Origin: Wenzhouxiangellaceae bacterium | GTDB taxonomy: Bacteria > Pseudomonadota > Gammaproteobacteria > Xanthomonadales > Wenzhouxiangellaceae | Assembly: GCA_028289455.1 (NCBI GenBank) | Contig: JANQPN010000075.1 | Coordinates: 62,001-126,000, forward strand | Reading direction: 5' to 3' | Length of the DNA stretch: 64,000 bases | Shown here: positions 35,329 to 45,013 of the stretch, piece after piece | How positions within the stretch are numbered: the stretch's first letter is position 1 | Layout of the letters: every line of letters begins with the position of its first letter | Position numbers and translations under genes: made by a program | Notes under the pieces: generated by a model | The model's database searches: none | Told to the model about the DNA's origin: nothing | The model's input: the letters and a program-made list of their open reading frames with translations, nothing else

Positions 35329-36357
35329 GTGAACACCGGTCTGCCGCATCTGCTGATTACTCCCGGCGAGCCTGCCGGCGTCGGCCCGGAACTGGTTTTG
35401 CGCATGGCCTGCCAGCCTTGCGCAGCCCACATCACGGCGGTGGCCGATAGAGAATGGCTGCAGCAGCTGGCCGACCGGCTGCAAATTCCTGTAAAGCTCA
35501 CCGAAGCCAACCTGGATAATCCCGCTGCACATCAACCGGGCGTTTTACCGGTGCAGCATGTGCCGCTGGTTGAAACACCGGTTCCGGGACAGCTTAATCC
35601 GGCCAATGCTCGCTATGTGCTGAGTTGTCTGGATGTTGCTGTTGACTGGTGCGCCACCCATCAGAATTCAGGCCTGGTAACAGCGCCGGTGCACAAAGGT
35701 CTGATTAATGACGCCGGGATAGATTTTACCGGACACACGGAATACCTGGCGCGTCGTCTGGGCGTTCAGCAGGTGGTCATGATGCTTGCTGATGACAGTT
35801 TGCGGGTAGCCCTGGTGACTACTCATATCCCACTGAAACAAGTGGCTGATGCTGTTACCCGGGAACGCCTGCACAAGTGTATTGAAATTATCCATAGTGA
35901 TCTGCAGAACCGGTTTGGCATTATGCGACCGAGAATTATGGTGCTGGGGTTAAACCCGCATGCCGGTGAGCAGGGTCATCTGGGAATGGAAGAACAGACA
36001 GTCATCGAACCGTTGCTTAACGAGCTCAGTGCTCAAGGGATGTCCATCAGCGGACCGATGCCCGCCGATACCGCCTTTTCCCCGGAACGCCTGGAAGATT
36101 GTGATGTGGTGTTGGCGATGTACCACGACCAGGGATTAACTCCACTTAAAGCCCGCAGCTTCGGTAAGATTGCCAACATCACGCTGGGGTTGCCAGTTAT
36201 CCGCACATCCGTGGACCATGGCACGGCTCTGGATCTGGCCGGACTGCCATCCTCTGTGCCTGAGCCACAGCGTGCCCGTATTGACAGCCTGTTGTTTGCC
36301 TGCCGACAGGCACTGGCAATGTGCCGGGAAGCTGCATCAGGGGCATCTGCAGACTGA
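35329..36357 (+). CDS. pdxA: PdxA, 4-hydroxythreonine-4-phosphate dehydrogenase
   Basis: The start is GTG 35329, five nt after GGAGG; an upstream TTG (35317) adds four residues. This 342-residue enzyme contains LLITPGEPAGVGPEL, TAPVHKGLINDAGIDFTGHTEYLA (metal His), VLGLNPHAGEQGHLGMEE and MYHDQGLTPLKAR (metal-binding His and Asp), all diagnostic. It acts in pyridoxal phosphate synthesis. Its stop overlaps the rsmA ATG by 1 nt (TGATG). Confidence 0.97.
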   Translation: MNTGLPHLLITPGEPAGVGPELVLRMACQPCAAHITAVADREWLQQLADRLQIPVKLTEANLDNPAAHQPGVLPVQHVPLVETPVPGQLNPANARYVLSCLDVAVDWCATHQNSGLVTAPVHKGLINDAGIDFTGHTEYLARRLGVQQVVMMLADDSLRVALVTTHIPLKQVADAVTRERLHKCIEIIHSDLQNRFGIMRPRIMVLGLNPHAGEQGHLGMEEQTVIEPLLNELSAQGMSISGPMPADTAFSPERLEDCDVVLAMYHDQGLTPLKARSFGKIANITLGLPVIRTSVDHGTALDLAGLPSSVPEPQRARIDSLLFACRQALAMCREAASGASAD

Positions 36358-37124
36358 TGGGCAATCAACATCGACCTCGGCGCCGCTTTGGTCAGAATTT
36401 TCTGCGGGATGGTAGTGTCATTCAGAGAATTGTGAGTGCTGCCGGAATTCAGCCGGATGATACGGTTGTTGAAATCGGACCGGGTCAGGGCGCGTTAACC
36501 AGTCAGCTGCTGCCAGTGTGCCGGCAGCTGCTGGCGATTGAACTGGACCGGGATTTGGCAGCAGCGCTGCGCAGGCAATTTGGCGAGCGGCTGGAATTGA
36601 TTGAACAGGATGCTCTGCGGGTCAATTTGAACGAGCTGCCAGGACAGCCATACAGGCTAATAGGGAATCTGCCGTACAACATTTCCACACCACTGCTGTT
36701 TCACTTTTTTGAGCATGCTTCTGCCTGGCAGGATGCGCACATCATGCTGCAGAAAGAAGTTGCACAACGGATATGCGCGCCTGTCGGAGATAAGGAATAC
36801 AGCCGGCTTACTGTAATGACCCAGTTTTTTGCTGTTGCTCAGATTTTATTTGATGTGCCGCCGGAAGCGTTTTACCCAGCGCCCAAAGTGACTTCAAGTA
36901 TTGTCCGGTTAACGCCCAGGCAGCTGCCCGTGAGTGAGCCTGACCGGCAACAGGCGTTTGCCGGGCTGGTCAAAGCAGCTTTTGCACAACGGCGTAAAAC
37001 ACTGGCCAATAACCTGAAAGGGATCATTTCGAGAGAAGCAATCAGTGAGGCAGGCATTGACCCCAGGCGGCGTGCACAAACCTTGAGTGTTGAAGATTTC
37101 ATTAACTTGTTGAATTCAGCTTAA
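36357..37124 (+). CDS. rsmA: RsmA (KsgA), 16S rRNA A1518/A1519 dimethyltransferase
   Basis: The start is ATG 36357 (MGNQHRPRRRFGQNFLRD), overlapping the pdxA stop. This 255-residue enzyme carries FGQNFL, SAM motif VVEIGPGQGALTSQLL, LIEQDALR and the catalytic NLPYNIST, plus the C-terminal KAAFAQRRKTLANNLKG helix. It dimethylates two adenines near the 3' end of 16S rRNA. In most gammaproteobacteria apaG follows; here a 142-bp gap leads straight to apaH. Confidence 0.97.
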   Translation: MGNQHRPRRRFGQNFLRDGSVIQRIVSAAGIQPDDTVVEIGPGQGALTSQLLPVCRQLLAIELDRDLAAALRRQFGERLELIEQDALRVNLNELPGQPYRLIGNLPYNISTPLLFHFFEHASAWQDAHIMLQKEVAQRICAPVGDKEYSRLTVMTQFFAVAQILFDVPPEAFYPAPKVTSSIVRLTPRQLPVSEPDRQQAFAGLVKAAFAQRRKTLANNLKGIISREAISEAGIDPRRRAQTLSVEDFINLLNSA

Positions 37125-37266
37125 ACGTAGCTGCGGGAGCAATTGAAAAGCAGTATCCTAGGCAGCTGATCAGCAGGAGCTAAGACATATACCGGCTCCG
37201 GTTTAGTGACAATGAATCCCATTTGGAGGTCACCTGTGAAACCGGTAGGGCTGGATAACAACCACC

Positions 37267-38085
37267 ATGAGTACCTATGCCATCGGCGATATTCAGGGCT
37301 GCTACACGGCATTTTGCCGGCTGCTGGATAAAATCAAATTTGATCCCGGCAATGACCGGCTGTGGCTGACAGGTGATCTGGTCAACCGGGGTGGTAAATC
37401 ACTGCAGGTGCTGCGCAAGGTATACAGTTTGCGCGAGTCGGTAACCTGTGTGCTGGGCAATCATGATTTGCATCTGCTGGCAGCCAGGGAAGTAAACAAC
37501 GGCCGGCAGAACAACCCGGAATTTGCCAAAATTTATGCTGCAGATGATGGCGACGAATTACTCGAATGGCTGCGCTTGAGGCCATTGCTGACTGTTGATG
37601 AAACTCTCCGTTTGGTTATGGTGCATGCCGGTCTGGCACCTGACTGGACGATCAAACGGGCGACTCGCCTGGCAACCAAGGTAAACCGGCGGCTGGCAGG
37701 AAAGGGTAAGCCCCGCAAACGCTTTTTCAAACAAATGTACGGTAATCGGCCGGCGGTCTGGCGCCCTGGTCTGGAATCGGAAGTTGAGCTGAGAACCATC
37801 ACCAATACCTTGACGCGAATGCGTTATTGTAAAGCGAATGGGATGATGTCGTTGAGTGACAGCGGTCCGCCCGGCTCACAGAAAAAGGGTTACAAACCCT
37901 GGTTTATGCACCCCAGAAGAACAGCCGATTACACGATTGTTTTCGGGCACTGGTCCACATTGGGGCTGTATTTCGGTCACCAGTCCGTCTGCCTGGACAC
38001 CGGCTGTGTGTGGGGCGGCAAACTGACCGCGTTGCGGCTGGGCCACAACTTTGATTTGATTCAGGTGAAAGGCCGTACCGGCTGA
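37267..38085 (+). CDS. apaH: ApaH, symmetrical Ap4A hydrolase
   Basis: This 272-residue calcineurin-type phosphoesterase has metal motifs GDIQGCY, GDLVNRG, GNHD and VMVHAGL, and a late FGHWSTLGLY. It splits Ap4A into two ADP. The ATG at 37267 lacks a strong ribosome-binding site; a GGAGG at 37224-37228 instead serves a short overlapping out-of-frame stretch. It is the last gene of the lptD block and converges with rpe. Confidence 0.96.
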   Translation: MSTYAIGDIQGCYTAFCRLLDKIKFDPGNDRLWLTGDLVNRGGKSLQVLRKVYSLRESVTCVLGNHDLHLLAAREVNNGRQNNPEFAKIYAADDGDELLEWLRLRPLLTVDETLRLVMVHAGLAPDWTIKRATRLATKVNRRLAGKGKPRKRFFKQMYGNRPAVWRPGLESEVELRTITNTLTRMRYCKANGMMSLSDSGPPGSQKKGYKPWFMHPRRTADYTIVFGHWSTLGLYFGHQSVCLDTGCVWGGKLTALRLGHNFDLIQVKGRTG

Positions 38086-38102
38086 TCCGGTAGCTGTTTA
38101 TC

Positions 38103-38777
38103 CTATCCTTGCCCGTTCAGCGCATCGCGCATGATGCCGATGGTTTGTGCATAGTCGTCGGTGCCGAAAATGGCTGAGCCGGCAACAAAAGTATCTGCGC
38201 CGGCTGCAGCAATCTCTGCAATATTATTGGTCTTGACACCGCCGTCGACTTCAAGCCTTATTTCCCGGCCACTGGCATCAATCATTTGACGTACCCGGCG
38301 AATACGGTCCAGAACCCGCGGGATAAATGCCTGCCCACCGAATCCCGGGTTGACCGACATCATCAATACCAGGTCCAGTTTGTCCAGGGTGTCGTCCAGC
38401 CACTGCAGCGGAGTCGCCGGGTTTAATACCAGGCCTGCGCGGCAGCCATGCTCCCGGATCTGCTGGATGGTACGGTCAACATGCCGGCTGGCTTCCGGGT
38501 GGAAGCTGATGACACTGGCGCCTGCTTCGGCAAACTCAGGGATCAGCGCGTCAACCGGTTCGACCATCAGATGTACATCAATAGGTGCTGTAATGCCGTA
38601 GTCGCGTAAAGCCTGACATACCATAGGCCCAATGGTCAGGTTGGGTACATAGTGGTTATCCATTACGTCAAAATGTACCCAGTCGGCGCCGGCATTCAGC
38701 ACAGCCTGGGTATCTTCTCCAAGCCGGGCGAAGTCAGCAGACAGAATGGAAGGTGCAATCAGATAGGGCTGTTTCAT
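38103..38777 (-). CDS. rpe: Rpe, ribulose-5-phosphate 3-epimerase
   Basis: This 224-residue TIM-barrel enzyme contains [35 protein letters not shown] (metal and catalytic Asp), [20 protein letters not shown] and [11 protein letters not shown] with the phosphate-binding FVAGSAIF at the end. It interconverts ribulose-5-P and xylulose-5-P in the pentose phosphate pathway. It lies 18 bp downstream of djlA in the same direction. Confidence 0.97.
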   Translation of the reverse strand: MKQPYLIAPSILSADFARLGEDTQAVLNAGADWVHFDVMDNHYVPNLTIGPMVCQALRDYGITAPIDVHLMVEPVDALIPEFAEAGASVISFHPEASRHVDRTIQQIREHGCRAGLVLNPATPLQWLDDTLDKLDLVLMMSVNPGFGGQAFIPRVLDRIRRVRQMIDASGREIRLEVDGGVKTNNIAEIAAAGADTFVAGSAIFGTDDYAQTIGIMRDALNGQG

Positions 38778-38795
38778 AAATAGGGTTCTCGATGA

Positions 38796-39563
38796 TCAGC
38801 GGAAGTCCCGCTGTTTGCGAATCTGGTCATAGGCTGCACGGACTTCGCGTACTTTATCATGTGCATATTCACGCATTTTTGCGGGTACTTTCTGGCCGGC
38901 CATTTTGTCTGGATGATATCTTGACATCAAGCGGCGGTAGGCCTGCTTGATCTGTTTTTCGCTGGCATTGCGGTCAATCCCAAGTACCTGGTATGGATTG
39001 GGCTGCCGGTCTGCTTCGGGACCCGGGCGATAACTGCTTCGCTGACCGATCATCTGGTTCAACTGCTCTGCAGTCATTCCAAGTGTGCGTGCAACCCGCT
39101 CGAGAATCTGACGTTCAGAACTACTGATTATCCCGTCAGCCATTGCACCATTGAGTAATATTTCAACAAACATCCGGCGCAGGTGCGGCTGATTGCGGGT
39201 CAAGACTTTAAACGGGTTAAGTTCACTTTCCAGTGGGTAGCTGGCACTTTTACCCAAGCGAAAATTGCTGATGGCTTCCTCACGCTGCCTTTTGGACAGG
39301 TGCAGTTGGGCCATCAGCTGCTCGGCTATGGAAATTTCCTGACGGGTAACCCGCCCGTCAGCTTTAGCCAGGTGCCCCAGTGCACCGAACAGTGCACGTT
39401 GAAACACAGTCTGGGCATGTCCGCCATTAAATACATTAAAGCCTTCACCAGCCATGATGCGGCTGATATTGCTGTCCAGCCACCAGCCGGCTGCAAAACC
39501 CAGCACTGCGCCTAGCGGGCCTTTAAATAACAGGCCGACTGTCAGCCCAATCCATTTCCACAC
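38796..39563 (-). CDS. djlA: DjlA, membrane-anchored DnaJ-like co-chaperone
   Basis: I take GTG 39563 as start (MWKWIGLTVGLLFKGPLG), giving a 255-residue protein like E. coli DjlA; a TTG at 39629 would add 22 unlike residues and run into the opposite purC region. A Gly-rich membrane dimerisation helix (about 5-30) is followed by a TerB-like helical domain (FGALGHLAKADGRVTRQEI) and a C-terminal J domain (YQVLGIDRNAS..., RLMSRYHPDKM with HPD). It stimulates DnaK at the inner membrane. Confidence 0.93.
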   Translation of the reverse strand: MWKWIGLTVGLLFKGPLGAVLGFAAGWWLDSNISRIMAGEGFNVFNGGHAQTVFQRALFGALGHLAKADGRVTRQEISIAEQLMAQLHLSKRQREEAISNFRLGKSASYPLESELNPFKVLTRNQPHLRRMFVEILLNGAMADGIISSSERQILERVARTLGMTAEQLNQMIGQRSSYRPGPEADRQPNPYQVLGIDRNASEKQIKQAYRRLMSRYHPDKMAGQKVPAKMREYAHDKVREVRAAYDQIRKQRDFR

Positions 39564-39670
39564 AGTAATCAGATAAATAGTCAAAGAAAAGTTATTGTCG
39601 CAGATTCTATGGCTTGCGGCAGCCTGCAACCGGAGTAAAATTAGCTTTGGTTTTACCTGAAGCGATCATT

Positions 39671-40555
39671 TTGAGCTCGCAACGTTCTATTCAAGCTTTG
39701 CCATTGGTGCACCGAGGAAAGGTGCGCGATGTTTATGCGGTTGACGATAACCATCTGCTGATGGTGGCCAGCGATCGTCTGTCTGCTTTTGATGTGGTAT
39801 TACCCGATGCCATCCCGGGGAAAGGTGAGATTCTGACCCAGCTGTCAAATTTCTGGTTTGCGCAGACTGAAGGCATTGTCACCAACCACCTAACGGGCGT
39901 GTCACTGGAAGATGTATTAATTCCTGAGGAGGCAGTACAGCTTCGGCGCCGGGCAGTGGTGGTCAAACGGTTGCAGGCACTGCCGGCGGAAGCAATTGTG
40001 CGTGGTTATATCATCGGCTCCGGTTGGAAGGATTATCAGGCTACCGGTAGTTTGTGCGGAATCAAATTACCTGACGGCTTACAGCAGGCTGAACAATTGC
40101 CAGAACCTATCTTTACTCCTTCCAGCAAGGCCGCGGTAGGTGATCATGACGAGAATATCAGTTTCGCAACGCTGATAGATATTATCGGCGCAGAGCAGGC
40201 AGAACAGATACAGGCGGTTAGCCTGAAGTTGTATAAACATGCTGCAGCACATGCGGCTGAATGCGGCATTATTATTGCCGATACCAAATTTGAGTTTGGT
40301 CTGGACGCTGATAATCGACTGGTGTTGATGGATGAAATATTTACGCCGGATTCTTCGCGTTTCTGGCCGGCAGCGGATTATCGCCGCGGTACCAGTCCTG
40401 CCAGCTATGACAAACAGTTTGTGCGTGATTATCTGGAAACACTGGATTGGGACAAAACCAGCCCTGGCCCGCATTTGCCCGAAGAGATTATCAATGCCAC
40501 GGTAGAGCGATATCAAAGCGCTTATACAGCGCTAACCGGAACCCCCTGGAGTTGA
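39671..40555 (+). CDS. purC: PurC, SAICAR synthetase (long form)
   Basis: The frame opens at a TTG at 39614, but the family begins near [17 protein letters not shown], so TTG 39671 (MSSQRS...) is preferred; there is no in-frame ATG before the core. Motifs: [68 protein letters not shown] and [14 protein letters not shown]. About 294 residues, the long PurC type rather than the 237-residue enterobacterial type. It makes SAICAR in purine synthesis. Confidence 0.95.
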   Translation: MSSQRSIQALPLVHRGKVRDVYAVDDNHLLMVASDRLSAFDVVLPDAIPGKGEILTQLSNFWFAQTEGIVTNHLTGVSLEDVLIPEEAVQLRRRAVVVKRLQALPAEAIVRGYIIGSGWKDYQATGSLCGIKLPDGLQQAEQLPEPIFTPSSKAAVGDHDENISFATLIDIIGAEQAEQIQAVSLKLYKHAAAHAAECGIIIADTKFEFGLDADNRLVLMDEIFTPDSSRFWPAADYRRGTSPASYDKQFVRDYLETLDWDKTSPGPHLPEEIINATVERYQSAYTALTGTPWS

Positions 40556-40557
40556 AT

Positions 40558-41025
40558 ATGAAAACTATCCAAACCTGGTTGGATGAATATGCAGTGTGTC
40601 ATCAAAACCCGATCAACAAAAAAATTCATTGGGTTTGTGTTCCGCTGATCGTCTGGAGTCTGCTGGCGCTGCTGTGGACTATCCCTCTGCCGTTAGGGGA
40701 AGCGCTGCCGGTTCCCGCTAATGCAGCGGTGTTGGTAGTGGCGGTTATTACGGTTTATTACCTGTCATTGTCATGGCCTCTGGCGATAGGCGTGCTGTTG
40801 CTGGTGAGTGCCATGCTGTGGTTGGGTTTGAAAGTATCCGGGGTGTTGGGAATGCCAATGTGGTTGCTGGCGGTGATTGTATTTGTGCTGGCCTGGGTCG
40901 GACAATTTATCGGTCATCACTACGAAGGGAAACGGCCGGCGTTGTTTGAGGACCTGCGTTTTCTGCTGATCGGGCCATTGTGGTGTCTGGCGCATTTTTA
41001 CAACAAGCTTGGCTGGAAATACTGA
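40558..41025 (+). CDS. Mpo1-like (DUF962) membrane protein
   Basis: The ATG at 40558 lies 2 bp after purC. This 155-residue protein starts MKTIQTWLDEYAVCHQNPIN and has His in NKKIHWVCVPLIVWS and IGHHYEGKRPALFEDLRFLL, the conserved His-rich ends of the family. Four membrane helices are predicted. In yeast Mpo1 is an Fe(II)-dependent dioxygenase acting on 2-hydroxy fatty acids; the bacterial role is inferred by similarity. It sits with lipid-directed genes (LCAT-like and SGNH hydrolases) downstream. Confidence 0.9.
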   Translation: MKTIQTWLDEYAVCHQNPINKKIHWVCVPLIVWSLLALLWTIPLPLGEALPVPANAAVLVVAVITVYYLSLSWPLAIGVLLLVSAMLWLGLKVSGVLGMPMWLLAVIVFVLAWVGQFIGHHYEGKRPALFEDLRFLLIGPLWCLAHFYNKLGWKY

Positions 41026-41027
41026 AC

Positions 41028-42410
41028 ATGCGTGTCCGGTATTCAACACTTTTGGGGCTTCTGGCAATTCTGCAGCTGGCGGGTTGTGCGAGAGATACCA
41101 GGCCCGATCTGGCGAGACTGTATACGCTATCGAATGCTGCCGAACAGCCACCGGTAATTATTGTGCCCGGCATCATGGGCAGCAAACTGGCGAATAAAGA
41201 TGATGATAAGGAAGTCTGGATAGGGCCAATTACACGGGTGTTTTTTTCTGATTTCGATGAGCTGCGCCTGGATATCAATCCGGATACGCTGGAACCCATG
41301 GAATCTGATCAATATGTTACCGGCATCACTGATAAGGTTGCCGGGCGTGATTTTTACGGTTCTATCATTGATACCCTGCACAATGCTGCCGGTTATCAGG
41401 AAGGTCAGCCGGGTGTGCCGGCGGAGCAGGGAGAGCGGCGATACTATATTTTTGCCTATGACTGGCGTCAGGATAACAGCCGCTCGGCGCGAAAGCTGAG
41501 TGAGCTGGTTAAGCAAATCCGTCAGGACTACAATGACCCTGACCTGAAAGTCGATATTATTGCGCATAGCATGGGCGGTCTGGTTACCCGGTATTATCTG
41601 CGTTATGGAGAGCTGGATGTACTGGACCGGAGAGATTTTCCGGTTACTCTGGAAGGCGCGAAAACCGTGCGCAGGGTGGTGTTGCTGGGCACGCCCAATC
41701 TGGGTGCGGTGGATTCGATACGTACATTTATCAAAGGCTTTGAAATCGGTTTTACCAAGATACCCACAGAAACTGTCGCTACCTTTCCCAGCGTATACCA
41801 GCTGTTTCCGCATGCTATTAATGATTGGATAGTCAGTGAGAACGGGCGGCCGTTAAACCGGGATTTATTCAGCCGCAGAATCTGGGAACGATTCGGCTGG
41901 TCGGTGTTTGATGCCAAGGTGGAGCAGCGGATTATCGACCGGTTTGACGATGAAGCTGAGGGCCGCGAGTATCTGGAAGTTCTGCAGGATTATTTCCACA
42001 GACAGCTGGAGCGTGCCAGAACTTTCGTCTGGTCATTAACAGTGCCTACACCGGAGGTGCCGTATAAAATGGTGGTGTTCGGCGGAGACTGCTCGCTGAC
42101 ACCGGCCAGACTGGTTGTGGAAAGGGTTGAGGATGATTTTGAAATCCGTCTGTGGCCCGACGAAATAGCCAACCCGGTGCCGGGTGTAGATTACGACCGC
42201 ATCATGCTGGAGCCCGGGGATGGCACGGTCACCAAAGCGTCTCTGTTGGCCAGGGAGTCTTTAGATCCTTCAGTACCACGGCACAGATATAGTTTTTTCC
42301 CAGCCGAGTATCCGATATTTGTTTGCGAAGGACACCAGCGGCTGACGCAAAATCCGACTTTCCAGGATAATCTTCTGCATTTCATATTAAGCCAGGATGT
42401 TGAGGATTGA
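41028..42410 (+). CDS. LCAT-family acyltransferase/lipase lipoprotein
   Basis: From ATG 41028 the product has 460 residues with a lipoprotein signal peptide (LLGLLAILQLAGC, lipobox LAGC). LCAT features: PPVIIVPGIMGSKLANK (oxyanion region), nucleophile Ser in IIAHSMGGLVTRYYL, EPGDGTVTKASLLA (acid) and CEGHQRLTQNP (His). It would hydrolyse or transfer acyl chains of phospholipids at the envelope. It lies 2 bp after the Mpo1-like gene. Confidence 0.88.
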   Translation: MRVRYSTLLGLLAILQLAGCARDTRPDLARLYTLSNAAEQPPVIIVPGIMGSKLANKDDDKEVWIGPITRVFFSDFDELRLDINPDTLEPMESDQYVTGITDKVAGRDFYGSIIDTLHNAAGYQEGQPGVPAEQGERRYYIFAYDWRQDNSRSARKLSELVKQIRQDYNDPDLKVDIIAHSMGGLVTRYYLRYGELDVLDRRDFPVTLEGAKTVRRVVLLGTPNLGAVDSIRTFIKGFEIGFTKIPTETVATFPSVYQLFPHAINDWIVSENGRPLNRDLFSRRIWERFGWSVFDAKVEQRIIDRFDDEAEGREYLEVLQDYFHRQLERARTFVWSLTVPTPEVPYKMVVFGGDCSLTPARLVVERVEDDFEIRLWPDEIANPVPGVDYDRIMLEPGDGTVTKASLLARESLDPSVPRHRYSFFPAEYPIFVCEGHQRLTQNPTFQDNLLHFILSQDVED

Positions 42411-42450
42411 ATTCATAAATCGTGATGTTGTGCCGCTGAGTTCCTTTAAG

Positions 42451-43296
42451 ATGCGTGCATTGTTGCTGGCCGTTTTTGGGGTGCTTTTATTGTTCAGTAT
42501 GCCGGCAGCAGCGCAAACCAGCCGGGTATTATTGATTGGTGACAGCTGGGCGGCACAGCAATGGGATGACCAGGCCCATGAGAATGTATTTATGGCCAAC
42601 GGATTTGGTCAGTATGCGGTTGTTGGCGGAGCTACAACCATCAGTGGTTCCACCGCAGCGGAATGGACGGCCCCGGATCGCCTGCAGCTGATCCAGGATG
42701 CGCTGCTGGCGAATCCGGATATTGATACCGTTCAGCTGACCATCGGCGGTAATGATTTCCTGGATGAATGGGATGCTGATATGACTGCAGGGCAGCAACT
42801 GCAGTTACAACAGCAGATCGCTGCCGATCTGCAGCTAATCATTGATTTTATTCTGCAGCAGGATGCCAATCTGGAAATCATACTGAGCTTTTATGATTAC
42901 CCGAATTTTGTCGATACGTTAACTGGAATACCAGCGATATTCTGTTTTCCATTATGGCTTTCGATGGCTCAGCCCAGCGCTTCTGAATTGAATTCTGCGG
43001 CCGTTGCATTCGAAAATTTTTATGCTGGTGTGGCCATGGCAAACAGCCGAGTTCAGCATGTCAGTCATTTTGGGCTGATGCAGTTCAATTTTGGTTTTCC
43101 GGATGAAAATATCTTACCTGGTGATATTCCGCTGCCCGGCGATCTGTCCAGACCCAGCCCGATAGAATCGATGCGCAATCAACTCGATTGCTTCCACCTG
43201 CAACCGGAAGGTTATGACATTCTGGTACAGAATTTATTTGATCAGTACCTGATGAATCGTCTGGATACAGTATTTAAAGCATCATTTGAGCAATAA
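42451..43296 (+). CDS. secreted SGNH/GDSL hydrolase
   Basis: ATG 42451 opens a signal peptide (MRALLLAVFGVLLLFSMPAAAQ); an in-frame TTG at 42397 would precede it. This 281-residue protein has block I VLLIGDSWA, block II Gly (VVGGATTIS), block III TIGGNDF, and block V DCFHLQPEGYD (Asp and His). It probably is a periplasmic or secreted esterase/lipase. It ends VFKASFEQ, a tail resembling that of the two DUF1028 proteins. It follows the LCAT gene. Confidence 0.85.
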   Translation: MRALLLAVFGVLLLFSMPAAAQTSRVLLIGDSWAAQQWDDQAHENVFMANGFGQYAVVGGATTISGSTAAEWTAPDRLQLIQDALLANPDIDTVQLTIGGNDFLDEWDADMTAGQQLQLQQQIAADLQLIIDFILQQDANLEIILSFYDYPNFVDTLTGIPAIFCFPLWLSMAQPSASELNSAAVAFENFYAGVAMANSRVQHVSHFGLMQFNFGFPDENILPGDIPLPGDLSRPSPIESMRNQLDCFHLQPEGYDILVQNLFDQYLMNRLDTVFKASFEQ

Positions 43297-43299
43297 TCT

Positions 43300-43962
43300 A
43301 TGGGTGCCCGTTTTGCTCCAGTGAATCTGCAGCGGCTGGTGCGGTTGCAGACACAGCTGGCACAGCGGGTTGTACTTGAAGATCGGCTGTCCCAGCCAAT
43401 CCGTTATATTGCCGGAACCGATGTGGCGTTTCCCAACAGCGGAGAAACCACACGGGCGGCGATTGTGGTTATGGATTTTCCCGGGTTGCGTATCGTCGAT
43501 CAGGCGCTGGTCGAACAGCCTACCGAGTTTCCTTATGTACCAGGTTTTCTGTCCTTTCGTGAAGTGCCTGCATTGCTGCGTGCATTTGAAAAAATCCGTT
43601 ATATTCCGGATTTGTTTTTATGCGACGGTCAGGGCATTGCACATCCAAGACGATTCGGGTTGGCCTGTCACTTTGGTGTGGAAACCGGCATACCGGCAGT
43701 TGGTGTGGCCAAATCCCGGTTGACTGGTGAGTACAAAGAGCCTGCTGCGGAGCGTGGTTCGCTGGCGGACTTAACCAACCGGGGTGAGGTAATTGGAGCG
43801 GTGTTGCGCACACGTGATAGAGTTAAACCGTTGTTTATTTCACCAGGGCACTTAATGACGCTGACTGGTTCAGTTGAGCGGGTAATGGCTTGCGGCAGAG
43901 GATTCCGCTTGCCGGAGCCAACGCGTCAGGCAGACAAACTGGCCGGCGCATATAAACAGTAG
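43300..43962 (+). CDS. nfi: Endonuclease V
   Basis: This 220-residue enzyme has YIAGTDVAF (catalytic Asp), EFPYVPGFLSFREVPALL, LCDGQGIAHPRRFGLACHFGV (second Asp) and IPAVGVAKSRL, as in Nfi. It cleaves near deoxyinosine in DNA. It begins 3 bp after the SGNH hydrolase stop. A short low-quality 14-codon frame with a GGGAGGAG signal follows at 43979, not called. Confidence 0.96.
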   Translation: MGARFAPVNLQRLVRLQTQLAQRVVLEDRLSQPIRYIAGTDVAFPNSGETTRAAIVVMDFPGLRIVDQALVEQPTEFPYVPGFLSFREVPALLRAFEKIRYIPDLFLCDGQGIAHPRRFGLACHFGVETGIPAVGVAKSRLTGEYKEPAAERGSLADLTNRGEVIGAVLRTRDRVKPLFISPGHLMTLTGSVERVMACGRGFRLPEPTRQADKLAGAYKQ

Positions 43963-44105
43963 ATGGGAGGAGCAGAAATGGTCAATGTTCAATCAGGCAA
44001 GTCGATTCAGGCCTGTAGATAAAACTTAATGGCAACCATGGCTATAAGCTGTTTCTGCCGAAGTTTCGGGATTACTGAATTCTGCAATCAGCAGGTCAGC
44101 TAAGC

Positions 44106-44999
44106 ATGCGCAACTTTATTATTTTTTTCTCAGAGAAAGAGGGCAGCAGTGCATTAATGTATCTGCTGGATAACTTCAAAGAGATTGATGTAGTGCATCA
44201 GGTCAACAACCAGGGCTGGGAACCGCTTGACTGGCACCGGTCGGGAAACCTGTCTGTCTACAGGCTGAAGAAAATGTTGCGTTATATATACGCAGATCAA
44301 CAGACGGATTTACAGCGTATCAATAAGTTTTACCGCAAAACTGCACCGCTGCCGCTGGATGCTTTTGATAAAGACAAATGCATCGGGCTTAAAATGCGTC
44401 TTAAAGCACATCAGTACATCTATCCGGTAACACAAACAAGGTTTACCCGTTGGAATGATTACTGGCACCGAAAGTTACAGCAGACCTATCCAGCCAGATT
44501 CCGGCAGAGTGTCCTGCGGCTGCTGGCTAAATACCGGGTGACTGTGTTTTTGACAGTAAGACAGGATGTATTACGCTGGGCCCTGTCAAAATACCATGGT
44601 GATGGAACCGGAAATCCCGGACACCTGCAGTTCAAGCTGGCAGCCGGTGAGCTGGGCAAAAGTGATATTCAGAAAATTCATGTAGATTGCGACAAGCTGG
44701 AAGAGCTGATCATTGAATGTGAATCGGTGCATGCCGCATACCGTGATCTGATTGAGGAACTGAAGGCTTACGGTATTAAAGTTTACCCGTTGAAATATGA
44801 AGAATTTCTGAATGATAAGCAAAGTTACTTCACCCAAGTGGGTGAGTATCTGGGCTTAGACTGGAGCGAAGAACAAATCGATGCGGCCATTGCTGCGGGT
44901 TCTTATCTGAAAAAAGTGCACAGCAATAAAATTGAAGATTTTGTGACCAACCACAGAGAAGTGGAAGAAAGGTTTGCTGACCGGTTTGTGGCCTGGTGA
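44106..44999 (+). CDS. sulfotransferase-like protein
   Basis: This 297-residue protein opens with FIIFFSEKEGSSALMYLL, resembling the PAPS-binding 5'-phosphosulfate loop (SEKEGSS variant). A later strand-helix, VFLTVRQDVLRWALSKYHGD, matches the 3'-phosphate Arg/Ser region, and VYPLKYEEFLNDKQSYF fits the C-terminal part of the fold. There is no signal peptide. The basic, Tyr-rich middle (residues 60-140) is unusual. Its acceptor is unknown. Confidence 0.72.
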   Translation: MRNFIIFFSEKEGSSALMYLLDNFKEIDVVHQVNNQGWEPLDWHRSGNLSVYRLKKMLRYIYADQQTDLQRINKFYRKTAPLPLDAFDKDKCIGLKMRLKAHQYIYPVTQTRFTRWNDYWHRKLQQTYPARFRQSVLRLLAKYRVTVFLTVRQDVLRWALSKYHGDGTGNPGHLQFKLAAGELGKSDIQKIHVDCDKLEELIIECESVHAAYRDLIEELKAYGIKVYPLKYEEFLNDKQSYFTQVGEYLGLDWSEEQIDAAIAAGSYLKKVHSNKIEDFVTNHREVEERFADRFVAW

Positions 45000-45013
45000 T
45001 AATCCGGCAATAA

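Noticed and set aside
37212..37300. Short out-of-frame stretch (from ATG 37212 or GTG 37236) with GGAGG overlapping the apaH start
   Set aside because: No protein-like composition beyond about 40 codons, and apaH itself explains the region; kept only as a possible leader that could couple to apaH.
43979..44023. 14-codon frame (MVNVQSGKSIQACR) behind a strong GGGAGGAG signal after endonuclease V
   Set aside because: Too short for a supportable gene; no conservation argument can be made from one sequence.
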